Positions 8,078-17,962 of a stretch of DNA of 64,000 nt are shown one piece after another (position 1 is the first letter of the stretch; every line of letters starts with the position of its first letter). A program made the position numbers and the translations under genes. This DNA is from Pseudoxanthomonas sp. Root630. Lineage in GTDB: Bacteria; Pseudomonadota; Gammaproteobacteria; Xanthomonadales; Xanthomonadaceae. The notes under the pieces were generated by a model. It worked only from the letters and a program-made list of their open reading frames with translations. It ran no database searches and was not told the origin of the DNA. The stretch is from NCBI RefSeq assembly GCF_001427585.1, contig NZ_LMGY01000016.1, positions 271,439 to 335,438 of the forward strand, in the 5' to 3' direction.

Positions 8078-10638
8078 ATCACGACGCGGCCAGCGAGGGT
8101 CTCGACCTGGCGGCACTCGTCGCCGCGCTGGAACGCGCCGTGGCCGAACGCGGCACCGACGACGCCACCGCCCTGCTCCTGCGGCAGGCACGCGATGCGC
8201 TGCTCGCCAAGCAGCGGGAAGCCGACACCGAGCGTTCGCGGTACCGCAACCTGTTCGATGCCGTCCCCGATCCGGTCAGCATCATCGCCGAAGACGGCAC
8301 GGTGCTGGACCTCAACAAGGCGGGCATGTCGGCTTACAAGCGCCCGCCCGAGGAAATCGTCGGGCGCAACATCAACGTGCTCAACCCGGATTTGCCGCGC
8401 GACCACCTGGTGCCGGTGTGGGAAACGCTGAACCGCGGCGAGACCTATGTCATCGAAGTCACCAACATGCGCGGCGACGGGACGCGGTTCCCCGTCGAAG
8501 TGCACTCGGCGAACATCAACTTCGACGGCCGCAAGAGCATCGTGGCCGTCGCGCGCGACATCAGCAGCCGCCGGCTCGCGGAGCTGCGCTACCGCGAGTT
8601 GATGGAAACCATCGACAAAGGGATCGTGGTGAACGGCCGCGACCTCGTCGTGCAGTACTGCAACGGTGCCGCCATGCGCATTTTCGGCATCCGCGAAGAC
8701 CAGCGCGTCGGCCAGGAACTCGCGCTGGACCGCTGGCATGTCGTCGACGAGCACGGCCGCGAGATGCAACGCCAGGAGCTGCCGGCGCAACGTGCGCTGG
8801 ATAGCGGGCAGATGGTGGAGAGCGTGCTGCTGGGCATGTACCACCGCGAGCGCAAACACCTGATCTGGGTCACCGCGACGTCGGTGCCGCAGTTCGCGCC
8901 GGGCGAGAGCCGTCCGTCGCAGGTGACGACCCTCTTCAGCGACGTCACCGAGCTCAAGCGCGACAGCGCGCTGTTCGACCGTGCGCAGTCGCTGGCCCAC
9001 ATCGGCGGCTGGGAATGGGACATCGGGCGCGACCGCATGTACCTGACCGACGAGGCGCAGCGGATCCTCGGCGCCGCGCGCCCGTTGATCACCCTGGACG
9101 ATGTGCTGACCTGCCTGCGCGAATCCGACCGTCGGCGACTGCGCGGTGCGCTGAACCTGATCACCGGCGGCGGCAAGGGCTTCGACCTGGAGTTGCAGGG
9201 CACGCAGGCCGACGGTCACCCGTTCTGGATCCGCGTGATCGGCGATGCCGAGCCTGGCGATCCCGGCGCGTCGCGCATCACCGGCACCATGCAGGACATC
9301 TCGCAGGACAAGCAGGCGGAGGAAACGCTGCGCATCCAGGCGCGCACCGATCCGCTGACCGGCCTGATGAACCGCGACGCCGTGCTGACCGAACTCGGCG
9401 CGCGCCTGAGCGACCCCGAACGCGCGCAGGTCGCGGTGCTCTACATCGACCTCGACCGTTTCAAGATGGTCAACGACGTGCTGGGCCACAACGCGGGCGA
9501 TGAACTGCTCGTGCAGGCCTCCGACCGCATCCGCGGCGCGGTCGGTACCGACGGCATGATCGCCCGCTTCGGCGGCGACGAGTTCCTGGTCATCTGCGAT
9601 GCCGGCGATAACCCGCAACTGCCCGAACACCTGGCGCATGCGGTGCTGGGGGCATTCGCCGACTCCTTCCGTTTCGGCAAGGACGAATTCGCCATCACCG
9701 CCAGCATCGGCCTGGCGGTGGCGCCGGGCGACGGCCTGCGCCCGCAACAGCTGATCCAGAATGCCGACATCGCGATGTACGACAGCAAGCATCGCGCGCG
9801 CAACGGCTGGCAGAGCTTCACCCAGGAGCTGGCGCAACGGCAGCAGGACCGGATGCAGATCGAGACGCAGCTCCGGCGCGCGGTGGACAACGAGGAGTTC
9901 CGGCTCGTCTACCAGCCGCAGGTCGACCTGCGCAACGGCCACATCATCGCCGCCGAAGCACTGATCCGCTGGCAGAACCATCAACTGGGCGAATTGCGTC
10001 CCGACGTGTTCATCAGCCATGCGGAGACGACCGGCGATATCGTGCGGATCGGCAGCTGGGTACTGCGCGAGGCCTGCCGCCAGGTGGCCGCATGGCGCGA
10101 CCAGGGCCTGGGCATCGTGCGGGTCGCGGTGAACGTGTCGTATCGCCAGTTCGCCGGCGATGACCTCGCCGACCGGGTGCGCGCGATCCTCGCCGAGTTC
10201 GACCTGCCCGGCGCTGCCCTGGAACTGGAATTCACCGAACGCGTTCTCATCGAGGACGCGCCGGCCACGCTGCGCACCTTCGCCGACCTGCGCCACTTGG
10301 GCGTGATGCTGACCATCGACGACTTCGGCGAAGGCTACAGCGCGCTCAACTACCTTCGCCGCCTGCCCATCCACGGCCTGAAGCTCAGCCCGCTGTTCAC
10401 CGAGGGCGTACCCAACAACCGCTCCGACGTGGCGGTCTGCCAGGCGGTCTCGGCGATCGCGCGCAGCCTGGGGCTGGGCCTGGTGGCGGAGGGCGTGGAG
10501 TCCGAGGCGCAGCGCCAGTTCCTGCTCAACCTGGGCGTTCCGGTCGGCCAGGGCTTCCTGTTCGCACCGGGGCTCTCGCCGGACGAGTTCGCACGCCGGC
10601 TGGCCGATACCCCGCTGGAGCGCGCATTGCACGCTTGA
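8074..10638 (+). CDS. PAS-GGDEF-EAL cyclic-di-GMP signalling protein
   Basis: An 854-residue cytosolic protein without obvious membrane helices. Three PAS-like segments (about 48-165, 170-290, 300-415) precede a GGDEF domain with intact FGGDEF near residue 496 and an EAL domain with EALIRW near residue 627. The EAL domain keeps NVS, the Glu of FTER, DDFGEG, the Lys of LKLS, AEGVE and the Gln of GQGF, so both synthesis and hydrolysis of c-di-GMP are possible. It overlaps liuE by ATGA, an unusual partner for a leucine-catabolism operon. Two dispersed repeats follow it. Confidence 0.94.
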   Translation: MNHDAASEGLDLAALVAALERAVAERGTDDATALLLRQARDALLAKQREADTERSRYRNLFDAVPDPVSIIAEDGTVLDLNKAGMSAYKRPPEEIVGRNINVLNPDLPRDHLVPVWETLNRGETYVIEVTNMRGDGTRFPVEVHSANINFDGRKSIVAVARDISSRRLAELRYRELMETIDKGIVVNGRDLVVQYCNGAAMRIFGIREDQRVGQELALDRWHVVDEHGREMQRQELPAQRALDSGQMVESVLLGMYHRERKHLIWVTATSVPQFAPGESRPSQVTTLFSDVTELKRDSALFDRAQSLAHIGGWEWDIGRDRMYLTDEAQRILGAARPLITLDDVLTCLRESDRRRLRGALNLITGGGKGFDLELQGTQADGHPFWIRVIGDAEPGDPGASRITGTMQDISQDKQAEETLRIQARTDPLTGLMNRDAVLTELGARLSDPERAQVAVLYIDLDRFKMVNDVLGHNAGDELLVQASDRIRGAVGTDGMIARFGGDEFLVICDAGDNPQLPEHLAHAVLGAFADSFRFGKDEFAITASIGLAVAPGDGLRPQQLIQNADIAMYDSKHRARNGWQSFTQELAQRQQDRMQIETQLRRAVDNEEFRLVYQPQVDLRNGHIIAAEALIRWQNHQLGELRPDVFISHAETTGDIVRIGSWVLREACRQVAAWRDQGLGIVRVAVNVSYRQFAGDDLADRVRAILAEFDLPGAALELEFTERVLIEDAPATLRTFADLRHLGVMLTIDDFGEGYSALNYLRRLPIHGLKLSPLFTEGVPNNRSDVAVCQAVSAIARSLGLGLVAEGVESEAQRQFLLNLGVPVGQGFLFAPGLSPDEFARRLADTPLERALHA

Positions 10639-10651
10639 GGCGGCCGATTTC

Positions 10652-10797
10652 TGTAGGAGCGACGTAAGTCGCGACCGGAAACCTTCCTCTCCAGCGCCCC
10701 TTCCGCAAAGCGGCACGTCCTGGATCGTCGCAGTTCCGGCGTCGCCAAGAAGTCCTGTCTGCTTTGGTTCACGGTCGCGACTTACGTCGCTCCTACA
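10652..10797. repeat. Paired REP-like repeat, inverted arms
   Basis: The 26-bp arm at 10652-10677 begins TGTAGGAGCGACGTAAGTCG and its exact reverse complement lies at 10772-10797, separated by 94 bp. Each arm also holds a short internal palindrome (GCGAC...GTCGC). Related pairs occur at 35855-35998 and 52484-52550, with a single degenerate arm at 26283-26304. This is the arrangement of bacterial REP/BIME-type repeats. It fills most of the gap between the c-di-GMP gene and the SDR gene. Confidence 0.85.
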
Positions 10798-10865
10798 GGG
10801 AGGCGATGGCGCCCAGCTCCCCACCATCGCGTAAAATGCCGGCTTTTCCGCAGCAGGTCCGCCGC

Positions 10866-11636
10866 ATGCAGCTTTCCGATACCCGCGCCGTCATCACCGG
10901 CGGCGCCTCCGGCCTGGGACTGGCCGTCGCCCGCCATCTGGTCCGCCATGGCGGCAAGGTCGCCCTGTTCGACGTCAACGACGACAAGGGTGCTGCCGCC
11001 GTCGCCGAACTGGGGGAAGGCAACGCGCGCTATGTCCGTACCGACGTGACCGACGAAGCGGGTGTCGTCGCGAACATCGCGGCAGCCAGGGAATTCCTGG
11101 GCGGGCTGAACGCCGCGATCAATTGCGCCGGCATCCTTGGCGCCGGTCGCGTGCTCGGCAAGGAAGCACCGATGCCGCTGTCCACGTTCCAGGCCACCGT
11201 GATGGTGAACCTGGTGGGCAGCTTCAACGTCGCCAAGGCGGCCGCGGACGCGATGCAGCACAACACCCCGAATGCCGACGGCGAGCGCGGCATCATCGTC
11301 AACACGGCAAGCGTGGCCGCGTACGAAGGCCAGATCGGCCAGGCGGCCTATTCGGCGTCGAAGGGCGGCGTGGTGGGCATGACCCTGCCGATGGCGCGCG
11401 AGTTGTCGCGCTTCGGCATCCGCGTGATGACCGTGGCACCCGGCATCTTCTGGACCCCGATGGTCGATGGCATGCCGGACGCGGTGCAGCAGTCGCTCAG
11501 TGCTTCGATCCCCTTCCCGTCCCGCCTGGGCAAGCCGGAAGAGTTCGCCGACCTGGTCGCCTACATCCTCGGCAATCCCTATCTCAACGGCGAAACCATC
11601 CGCCTGGACGGCGCCGTGCGACTGGCGCCGAAGTAA
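10866..11636 (+). CDS. Short-chain dehydrogenase, 3-hydroxyacyl-CoA dehydrogenase type
   Basis: A 256-residue classical SDR: the NAD-binding TGGASGLG at residues 10-17, NCAG in the Rossmann core, and the catalytic Ser and YxxxK in [23 protein letters not shown]. The overall pattern, with APGIFWTPM after the active site, resembles the HSD17B10-like group that oxidises 3-hydroxyacyl-CoA or 2-methyl-3-hydroxybutyryl-CoA (isoleucine and fatty acid catabolism). Substrate specificity is inference. The start is the ATG at 10866, after a frame that otherwise runs into the repeat. Confidence 0.88.
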   Translation: MQLSDTRAVITGGASGLGLAVARHLVRHGGKVALFDVNDDKGAAAVAELGEGNARYVRTDVTDEAGVVANIAAAREFLGGLNAAINCAGILGAGRVLGKEAPMPLSTFQATVMVNLVGSFNVAKAAADAMQHNTPNADGERGIIVNTASVAAYEGQIGQAAYSASKGGVVGMTLPMARELSRFGIRVMTVAPGIFWTPMVDGMPDAVQQSLSASIPFPSRLGKPEEFADLVAYILGNPYLNGETIRLDGAVRLAPK

Positions 11637-11674
11637 GCCCGCTCCCTCTTTCCTTTCCTACCTACGGTCCAACC

Positions 11675-12241
11675 ATGAAGGCTTTTGACATCAAGAAGGG
11701 CAACGTCGTCGAACACAACGGTGGCGTGTACCAGATCCGCGACATCGAGCGCAGCTCGCCGCAGGGTCGCGGCGGCAACGTGCGCTTCCGCTTCATCATG
11801 TACAGCGTGCCGGGCGGCAACAAGCTGGATGCCAGCTTCGATGCCGACGACAACCTGAGCGAAGTGGAGCTGCTGCGCCGCCAGGCGACGTATTCCTACA
11901 AGGACGGCGATGCGTTCGTATTCCTCGATGACGAGGACTACACGCCCTACACCCTGGACGCGAACGTGATCGGCGACGATGCCGGCTACATCACCGATGG
12001 CCTGAGCGGTTGCTACGTGCAGGTGATCGACGAACTGCCGGTCGCGCTGCAGTTGCCGCAGCACGTGACGCTGGAAGTCGTGGAGACACCGCCGGAACTG
12101 AAGGGCGGCACCGCCACCAAGCGCCCCAAGCCGGCCAAGCTCAGCACGGGCATCGAGATCATGGTGCCGGAGTACATCACCAACGGCGAGCGCATCCTGG
12201 TCTACACGACCACCGGCGAGTTCGGCGGCCGCGCGGACTGA
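11675..12241 (+). CDS. efpL: Elongation factor P-like protein EfpL (YeiP)
   Basis: A 188-residue EF-P paralogue with the three beta-barrel layout. Its N-terminal domain has, at the loop that carries the modified lysine in EF-P, the sequence SSPQGRGG with Arg32 at the tip, which is the YeiP/EfpL form, not EF-P. The family relieves ribosome stalling at proline motifs and in EfpL acts without lysine modification. It lies 38 bases after the SDR gene; the two are probably unrelated in function. The start is fixed by [16 protein letters not shown]. Confidence 0.93.
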   Translation: MKAFDIKKGNVVEHNGGVYQIRDIERSSPQGRGGNVRFRFIMYSVPGGNKLDASFDADDNLSEVELLRRQATYSYKDGDAFVFLDDEDYTPYTLDANVIGDDAGYITDGLSGCYVQVIDELPVALQLPQHVTLEVVETPPELKGGTATKRPKPAKLSTGIEIMVPEYITNGERILVYTTTGEFGGRAD

Positions 12242-12248
12242 TCCGCGG

Positions 12249-14039
12249 TTACGACGCGCCTGCCGCGGCCAACGCCCGCAGGCGCGTACCGATCGCGTCC
12301 ACGTTGGATTCGATCCCGCGCAGGGCTTCCCGCTGCTCTTCGGGAAGCCAGCGCTCCAGGTCCTTGCGCAGGGCGGCATCCTCGCCCCGAAGCCGGTCGA
12401 CACGCGCCCGCGCCTCCACGCCGATGCGCGCGCGCTCGTCCGATTGCGGCAATCCGTAGCCCTCCGCTGCGAGTTCGGCGGGCCGGCTGACGAAGCTGGT
12501 GTCTCCCAGCCACGCCCTCAACGCCTGCACCGCGCCTGCGGCGTCTTCCGGCGCATTGCGCCCGAGATAGCGTCGTTTCAGCTCATCGCGCAACAGCAAC
12601 TGCTGCCTGCGCAGCGCGGCATTCTCCAGCACGAGCAAAGCCGCGCTCGCCTTCAGATCCGCCTGCGACAACCACGGCGTGCGCGCCTCCGGCGCCAGCG
12701 CCAGCCACGCCTGTGCATCGCGTTGCGGCAGCGCCAGTGCCTCGCGCGCGACCGCAAACAGGGTGTCGTAGCGTGCGCTCATGGGCTCGAAGTAATAGCC
12801 GAGACGGCGCGCCTGTTCGCCATCTTCGAGGACGCGGCGGTCCGCGATGCCCGCACGCTCCAGTTTCTTCAACAGGCCTGTCGGCGTGATGCTCGCCAAT
12901 GGCTCACCGGCAAGCCGCGGCACGCCATCATGCAGCAGCTTCCACGTTTCCACGGCGCAGTTGTTGCTGATGAAGTAGTAACGTCCGTCATAGCTCCAGT
13001 GGAGTTGCGCGGCACGCTCCAGCAGCGAGGCGATCTCGTTCCGCTGGAGCCGCAGCGGAATGGATTGCAGGCCACGCAGTTCGATCTTCGTGTATTCCTC
13101 GATCACCTGGTCCAGCGGCAGCAGGAACAACCGCGAAGGATACGAACCCGTCAACCCGCGCCAGCCCGAGATCTGCACATCGCCCACGAAAGCGCGGAAC
13201 GACAGCACGCGATGATGGGCGAGGTCCAGCCGGCAATCAGGCCCTGGCGCACGACCCGGTGCACAGACCACCAGCCTCAACATGCTGTGGCCCCAGCGGC
13301 TCATCGCCTCGGTATTGCCCTCGGCCAGCAGGTAGTCCACCTCGTAGACGCGTGCGGGCTCCAGGGCCAGCAGCGACGCATCCCCGCGCGCCGCATCCGC
13401 TTCAAGAAAAGGCAGTCCCGCCGCGCACTCGGCCGCTGTGGCCGGCTCGCCGAAATGCGATGCGAAATACCGGTGCAGCGCCGGACGCCGGCACGCGTAG
13501 CTGCCGTCCAGCACGAAGTGCTCGAGGTTGACGGCGACGAACTCGGACGGCCGCGTCAGCTCGTAGGTATCGGGGCTCCGGGCGGTGAAATCATTACGGC
13601 TGCGCCGGCCTGCGACACGGAACACACTGCGCTGCCAACCGGCCAGGTCGCGCAGGTGCGGATCAGCGGACAGCACGTTGCGATGCGTGCGGTCGTAGGC
13701 GTGGGCGAGTTCGTGGACGAGCGCCTTGCGCGCCGGGAGGCCGTGCGGGTCGTCCAGCAATGCACGATCAAGCCACAGCCGGCGGCCGACGCGGCGGCCC
13801 TGCACGTCGTGCGGTAGATCGCCGCGCCACCCCAGGACCAGGTCTCGCGGCAATCCTTCCCGCCATGTCCGCGGCAGACGGACGAGGACATCGTCGACGA
13901 GCGCCTGCGTGGACGCGACCTGCGCCGCATCGAGCCCCGCAGGATCGACGCGGATGGCGAAGGCGGGGATCGCGTGGCCCAGCAACGCACAGGCAAGCGC
14001 CACGCCGATGCGCCGGCCCCATGGCCGACGCGGGAACAT
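12249..14039 (-). CDS. Secreted DUF4105 protein
   Basis: A 596-residue protein with a signal peptide (RRIGVALACALLGHAIPAFA). The central part shows the DUF4105 pattern (YLLAEGNTEAMSRWGHSMLRLVVC and YFISNNCAVETWKLLHDG, with conserved His and Asn-Cys), a predicted periplasmic or surface domain of unknown activity; the N-terminal region contains VHELAHAYDRTHR, a HExxH-like motif with Leu (HELAH), which could indicate a peptidase-like metal site. The C-terminal 120 residues are helical. It shares one base with the preceding DUF2388 gene (TGATG), so the two form an operon. Confidence 0.88.
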   Translation of the reverse strand: MFPRRPWGRRIGVALACALLGHAIPAFAIRVDPAGLDAAQVASTQALVDDVLVRLPRTWREGLPRDLVLGWRGDLPHDVQGRRVGRRLWLDRALLDDPHGLPARKALVHELAHAYDRTHRNVLSADPHLRDLAGWQRSVFRVAGRRSRNDFTARSPDTYELTRPSEFVAVNLEHFVLDGSYACRRPALHRYFASHFGEPATAAECAAGLPFLEADAARGDASLLALEPARVYEVDYLLAEGNTEAMSRWGHSMLRLVVCAPGRAPGPDCRLDLAHHRVLSFRAFVGDVQISGWRGLTGSYPSRLFLLPLDQVIEEYTKIELRGLQSIPLRLQRNEIASLLERAAQLHWSYDGRYYFISNNCAVETWKLLHDGVPRLAGEPLASITPTGLLKKLERAGIADRRVLEDGEQARRLGYYFEPMSARYDTLFAVAREALALPQRDAQAWLALAPEARTPWLSQADLKASAALLVLENAALRRQQLLLRDELKRRYLGRNAPEDAAGAVQALRAWLGDTSFVSRPAELAAEGYGLPQSDERARIGVEARARVDRLRGEDAALRKDLERWLPEEQREALRGIESNVDAIGTRLRALAAAGAS

Positions 14040-14338
14040 CAACGCGCCAGGATGGCCTGGGCCAGCTGCATGTCGCTGGCACGGCGCGCGGCCTCGTCGG
14101 TCTCGCGCAGGTGGCGCAGCGCAGCCTCGAGCTGTGCGCCGCGGATGCGGCCGTTGCTGGCGACGAAGCTGGCCGCGTCTTCGCGGGCCTGCAACACGAT
14201 CTTGTCGTCGCCGGACGAGCTGTCGGAGGACGCCGACGAGCCGGCGGACGATGCGCCCGCGGAACTGCCGGCAAAACTGCCAGCCAGGGCGGGAACGGAA
14301 AGCGCCAGCAACACGCCGGCCAGGATGAAACGGGACAT
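14039..14338 (-). CDS. Small secreted DUF2388 protein
   Basis: A 99-residue protein: signal peptide MSRFILAGVLLALSVPALA, a Ser/Gly/Ala-rich stretch (about 20-45), then a conserved block KIVLQAREDAASFVASNGRIRGAQLEAALRHLRE and SDMQLAQAILA, which is the DUF2388 pattern known from pseudomonads and xanthomonads. Function is unknown. It is the first gene of a pair with the DUF4105 protein, a combination that suggests a shared envelope role. The ATG at 14338 is chosen because it begins the signal peptide. Confidence 0.88.
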   Translation of the reverse strand: MSRFILAGVLLALSVPALAGSFAGSSAGASSAGSSASSDSSSGDDKIVLQAREDAASFVASNGRIRGAQLEAALRHLRETDEAARRASDMQLAQAILAR

Positions 14339-14418
14339 GGATGCTTCCGGAGGGGACGCCGTCACCGGCGCGGTGCGCAAAGCCTACCTGCAATCGGCGT
14401 ACGCAGGATGAACCCGCA

Positions 14419-15813
14419 TCACTCTTGCGTGTCGAACAGCTTGCCGGGATTCATCAGGCCATTGGGGTCCAGCACACGCTTCACGCCGCGCATCACCGCG
14501 ATTTCTTCCGGGCTGCGCGTGCTTTCCAGATAGCCCTTCTTCACCAGGCCGATGCCGTGCTCGGCCGAGATACTGCCGCGATGACGCTGCAGCGAAGCGG
14601 CCAGCAGCTTGGTCACCTGCTCGCACTGGGTGACGAAGTCGGCATCGCCCACATCGTCGGGCTTCAGCACGTTGATGTGCAGGTTGCCGTCGCCGATGTG
14701 GCCGAACCAGACCACGTCGAATTGCGGATAGGCCTCGCCCAGCAAGGCCTGGGTCTCGGCGAGGAAGGCCGGCATGGCGGAAATGCGCACCGACACGTCG
14801 TTCTTGTAAGGCTTGTAGCGCGCCAGCGCTTCGGTGATGCCTTCGCGCAGGCGCCACAGCTGCGCGGCCTGCGCATCGGACTGGCTGATCACGCCATCGC
14901 TGACCCAGCCCTGCTCCATGCAGGCCTCGAAGGCGGCCATCGCGGCAGCTTCCTTCGCGTCGTCGCCGATGGCGAACTCGGTGACCACGTAGTACGGATG
15001 CACCTCGTCGAAGGGCTTCTGCGCGCCATGCGACAGCACGTGCTCCAGCGCGCGGTCGGTGAAGAATTCGAAGGCTTCCAGCTGAAGGCGCTCGCGGAAC
15101 GCCGCGAAGACCTGCATCAACACCTCGAACGACGGTAGCGCCAGCAGCATGACGTTGGTCGGCGGTGGCGGATCGGTCAGGCGGACGGTCGCTTCGACCA
15201 CCACGCCCAGCGTGCCCTCGGATCCGATGAACAGATGCCGCAGGTCGTAGCCGCTCGAATTCTTGATGAGCGCCTTGTTGAGCTCCAGTACGTCGCCGGC
15301 GCCGGTGACCACTTTGAGGCCCGCGATCCATTCGCGCGTGTTGCCGTAGCGGATCACCCGGATGCCGCCGGCATTGGTGGCGATGTTGCCGCCGATGGCG
15401 CAGGAGCCACGCGCGGCGAAATCCACCGGATACACCAGGCCATGGTCGCGCGCCGCGTTGTGCAGGGCTTCCAGCGGCATGCCGGCCTGCACGGTGAGCG
15501 TGCGGTCCACGGCGTTGAAATCGAGCGCCTGGTTCATGCGCTCCAGGCTGAGCACCAGTTCCCCGTTCGCCGCGACAGCACCGCCGGACAGGCCGGTGCG
15601 ACCGCCCGAGGGCACGACGGCGACGCGATGCGTGTTGGCCCACTGCACGATGGCCTGCACTTCCTCGACAGTGGCCGGCAAGGCGATGGCCAGCGGAGCG
15701 GGCGTCCAGCGCCGGGTCCAGTCGCGGCCGTAGTGTTCGAGGTCGGCGGGATCGGTCTTCAGGCGCAACCCGGGGGCGGCGTCGAGCAGGGCTTGCAGGC
15801 GCGGATCGCTCAT
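14419..15813 (-). CDS. FAD-linked oxidase, probable D-2-hydroxyglutarate dehydrogenase
   Basis: A 464-residue GlcD-family flavoprotein. The N-terminal FAD-binding PCMH domain has PSGGRTGLSGGA and SCAIGGNIATNAGG; the C-terminal FAD-linked oxidase domain has HIGDGNLHINV and ends with GLVKKGYLE...DPNGLMNPGKLF. It is divergent from serA across 193 bp. In Pseudomonas a D-2-hydroxyglutarate dehydrogenase of this family removes D-2-hydroxyglutarate made by SerA from 2-oxoglutarate; that coupling and the arrangement favour this over D-lactate dehydrogenase. Confidence 0.85.
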   Translation of the reverse strand: MSDPRLQALLDAAPGLRLKTDPADLEHYGRDWTRRWTPAPLAIALPATVEEVQAIVQWANTHRVAVVPSGGRTGLSGGAVAANGELVLSLERMNQALDFNAVDRTLTVQAGMPLEALHNAARDHGLVYPVDFAARGSCAIGGNIATNAGGIRVIRYGNTREWIAGLKVVTGAGDVLELNKALIKNSSGYDLRHLFIGSEGTLGVVVEATVRLTDPPPPTNVMLLALPSFEVLMQVFAAFRERLQLEAFEFFTDRALEHVLSHGAQKPFDEVHPYYVVTEFAIGDDAKEAAAMAAFEACMEQGWVSDGVISQSDAQAAQLWRLREGITEALARYKPYKNDVSVRISAMPAFLAETQALLGEAYPQFDVVWFGHIGDGNLHINVLKPDDVGDADFVTQCEQVTKLLAASLQRHRGSISAEHGIGLVKKGYLESTRSPEEIAVMRGVKRVLDPNGLMNPGKLFDTQE

Positions 15814-16006
15814 TGCATGGGTGGATCTTCGGGGGCGCTCAGGGTGCCAGCGATGCTGCGCTGCGTCCAGCCGACGCAAGGTTCGTTTCAGGGGCAACCA
15901 AGACGGAAAAGCAGCAACCGAGCATTCCATTCCGCGCTGCAGCATCGGGGGCGTGCATCTGGCATAGTGACGACCCTTTCCCTCCCCCGTTTGCGACCTT
16001 CCCGCA

Positions 16007-17248
16007 ATGTCGAACAAGAAGACCTCGTACCCGAAGCAGGACATCCGCGTGCTGTTGCTGGAGGGGGTCAGCCCGACTGCGGTGGAGACCTTCCGCGCGG
16101 CGGGCTATTCGCAGATCGAGTTCCACGAGAAATCGCTGCCGGAAGCCGAACTCAAGCAGCGCATCGCCGAGGCGCACATCGTCGGCATCCGTTCGCGCAC
16201 CCACCTCACCGAAGACGTCCTGGCGCAGGCGCGCCGGTTGATCGCGGTGGGCTGCTTCTGCATCGGCACCAACCAGGTCGACCTGGAAGCCGCCGAACTG
16301 GCCGGCATCCCGGTCTTCAATGCGCCCTACTCCAACACCCGCAGCGTGGCCGAGCTGGTCATCGCGCAGGCCATCCTGCTGATGCGCGGCATTCCGCAGA
16401 AGAACGCCGAATGCCATCGCGGCGGCTGGAGCAAGTCCGCCGCAGGCAGCCACGAAGTGCGCGGCAAGACCCTCGGCATCATCGGCTACGGCCATATCGG
16501 CACCCAGGTCGGCGTGCTCGCCGAGTCGCTGGGCATGCACGTGCTCTTCCACGACATCGAGACCAAGCTCTCGCTCGGCAATGCGCGCCCTGCGATCAGC
16601 CTGGACGACCTGCTGGCACTGAGCGACGTGGTGACCCTGCACGTGCCGGAAACGGCGGCGACCAAGGACATGTTCGGTGCGGCGCAGATCGCGAAGATGA
16701 AGCGCGGCGCGCACCTGATCAACGCCTCGCGCGGCACCGTGGTCGACATCGACGCGTTGGCGGACGCCCTGAAGTCCGGCCAGGTCGGCGGCGCGGCGGT
16801 GGACGTGTTCCCGGTGGAGCCCAAGGGCAACGCGGAGTCGTTCGAATCGCCGTTGCGCGGGCTGGACAACGTCATCCTGACACCGCACGTCGGCGGTTCC
16901 ACGCTGGAAGCGCAGGACAACATCGGCATCGAAGTGGCCGCCAAGCTGGTCCGCTACAGCGACAACGGCAGCACGCTGTCGGCGGTGAACTTCCCCGAGG
17001 TCACCCTGCCCGGCCACGACGGCAGCCGCCGCATCATGCACATCCACCGCAACGTGCCGGGCGTGCTGTCGCAGATCAACGACATCTTCCGCGACCGTGG
17101 CATCAACATCGACGGCCAGTTCCTGCGCACCGACCCCAAGGTCGGTTACGTGGTCATCGATGTCACCGCCGACGAAGAGCAGACCACCAGCCTGCGCGAG
17201 GCGATGGCGGCCATCCCGGGCACGCTGCGCGTGCGCGTGCTGTACTGA
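16007..17248 (+). CDS. serA: D-3-phosphoglycerate dehydrogenase
   Basis: A 413-residue SerA, the first enzyme of serine biosynthesis. It shows the substrate region IRSRTHLTEDVL, the NAD Rossmann motif GYGHIGTQVG, catalytic Arg (NASRGTVVD), Glu and His (LTPHVGGSTLEAQ), and a C-terminal ACT domain from about residue 338 (MHIHRNVPGVLSQINDIF) that mediates serine feedback in related enzymes. The length matches E. coli SerA (410). It is divergent from the D-2-hydroxyglutarate dehydrogenase-like gene. Confidence 0.96.
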   Translation: MSNKKTSYPKQDIRVLLLEGVSPTAVETFRAAGYSQIEFHEKSLPEAELKQRIAEAHIVGIRSRTHLTEDVLAQARRLIAVGCFCIGTNQVDLEAAELAGIPVFNAPYSNTRSVAELVIAQAILLMRGIPQKNAECHRGGWSKSAAGSHEVRGKTLGIIGYGHIGTQVGVLAESLGMHVLFHDIETKLSLGNARPAISLDDLLALSDVVTLHVPETAATKDMFGAAQIAKMKRGAHLINASRGTVVDIDALADALKSGQVGGAAVDVFPVEPKGNAESFESPLRGLDNVILTPHVGGSTLEAQDNIGIEVAAKLVRYSDNGSTLSAVNFPEVTLPGHDGSRRIMHIHRNVPGVLSQINDIFRDRGINIDGQFLRTDPKVGYVVIDVTADEEQTTSLREAMAAIPGTLRVRVLY

Positions 17249-17251
17249 CGC

Positions 17252-17809
17252 TCACCCCGCGTCGCGCGCCAGCCACTTGCGGGCCATGCGGCTGAGCGAT
17301 TCATCGGGCTCGTCGGCGATGGGCGCGACTTCGCGCCAGGCCAGGTCCAGCGATTCCTCGCTGACGACGTAATCTTCGCTGCCGCCGGCACGCACGACAT
17401 AGCGCACGTCGTAGTGCCAGTGGCCCGGGACGTCCTTGCGTTCCGGGATCCAGTGCCGGTCCAGGTCGAAGATGCCGCCCTCCACGCTGAGATCCACGAG
17501 GCCTGATTCCTCTTCGGCCTCCTTCAGCGCGACCTGGGCCATGTCGATGTCGCCATCGGCGTGTCCACCCAGCTGCAACCAGCGCCCGAGCTTGCGATGG
17601 TGCGTCAGCAGGGTCCGCCGCCCATCGGCGCTGACCAGCCAGGCGCCGCCGGTCAGGTGGCCTTCCAGCCTGTCGCGGGAGGAGGGATCGGAGGGATCCG
17701 CCAGCAGTTCGAGGAACTGGTCCACCACGGCGGTTTCATGCGGCCAGCGCTGGCGATAGGCCTGCAATTGCGCCGATAGAGAGGAAAAGCGGACCGGAAT
17801 CGGCGCCAT
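17252..17809 (-). CDS. Nudix hydrolase
   Basis: A 185-residue protein with a Nudix fold. The signature is recognisable (GGHADGDIDMAQVALKEAEEESGL), retaining the EEESG core with a relaxed first half, and is followed by a strand-rich region with HYDVRYVVRA. The substrate is not deducible. It converges on serA, with only three bases between the stops, and no terminator is seen there. Confidence 0.9.
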   Translation of the reverse strand: MAPIPVRFSSLSAQLQAYRQRWPHETAVVDQFLELLADPSDPSSRDRLEGHLTGGAWLVSADGRRTLLTHHRKLGRWLQLGGHADGDIDMAQVALKEAEEESGLVDLSVEGGIFDLDRHWIPERKDVPGHWHYDVRYVVRAGGSEDYVVSEESLDLAWREVAPIADEPDESLSRMARKWLARDAG

Positions 17810-17962
17810 GGCGACTGCAATAATGAACAGGGGAGCGGCATTATCGCCGCGTGAAGGTTGCTTGTGTCACCGAAGCCAATGCGGGTAATGTTCCGGAAAT
17901 ATTGACCGTGGCTGTGTTGTCGCCCCGGTCCCGCCAGCCGCCAGACCCCGGGGACGAACCTG

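Noticed and set aside
7942..10827. A 961-residue open frame on the minus strand
   Set aside because: It is the reverse-frame shadow of the PAS-GGDEF-EAL gene in a high-GC region and has no homology-like motifs.
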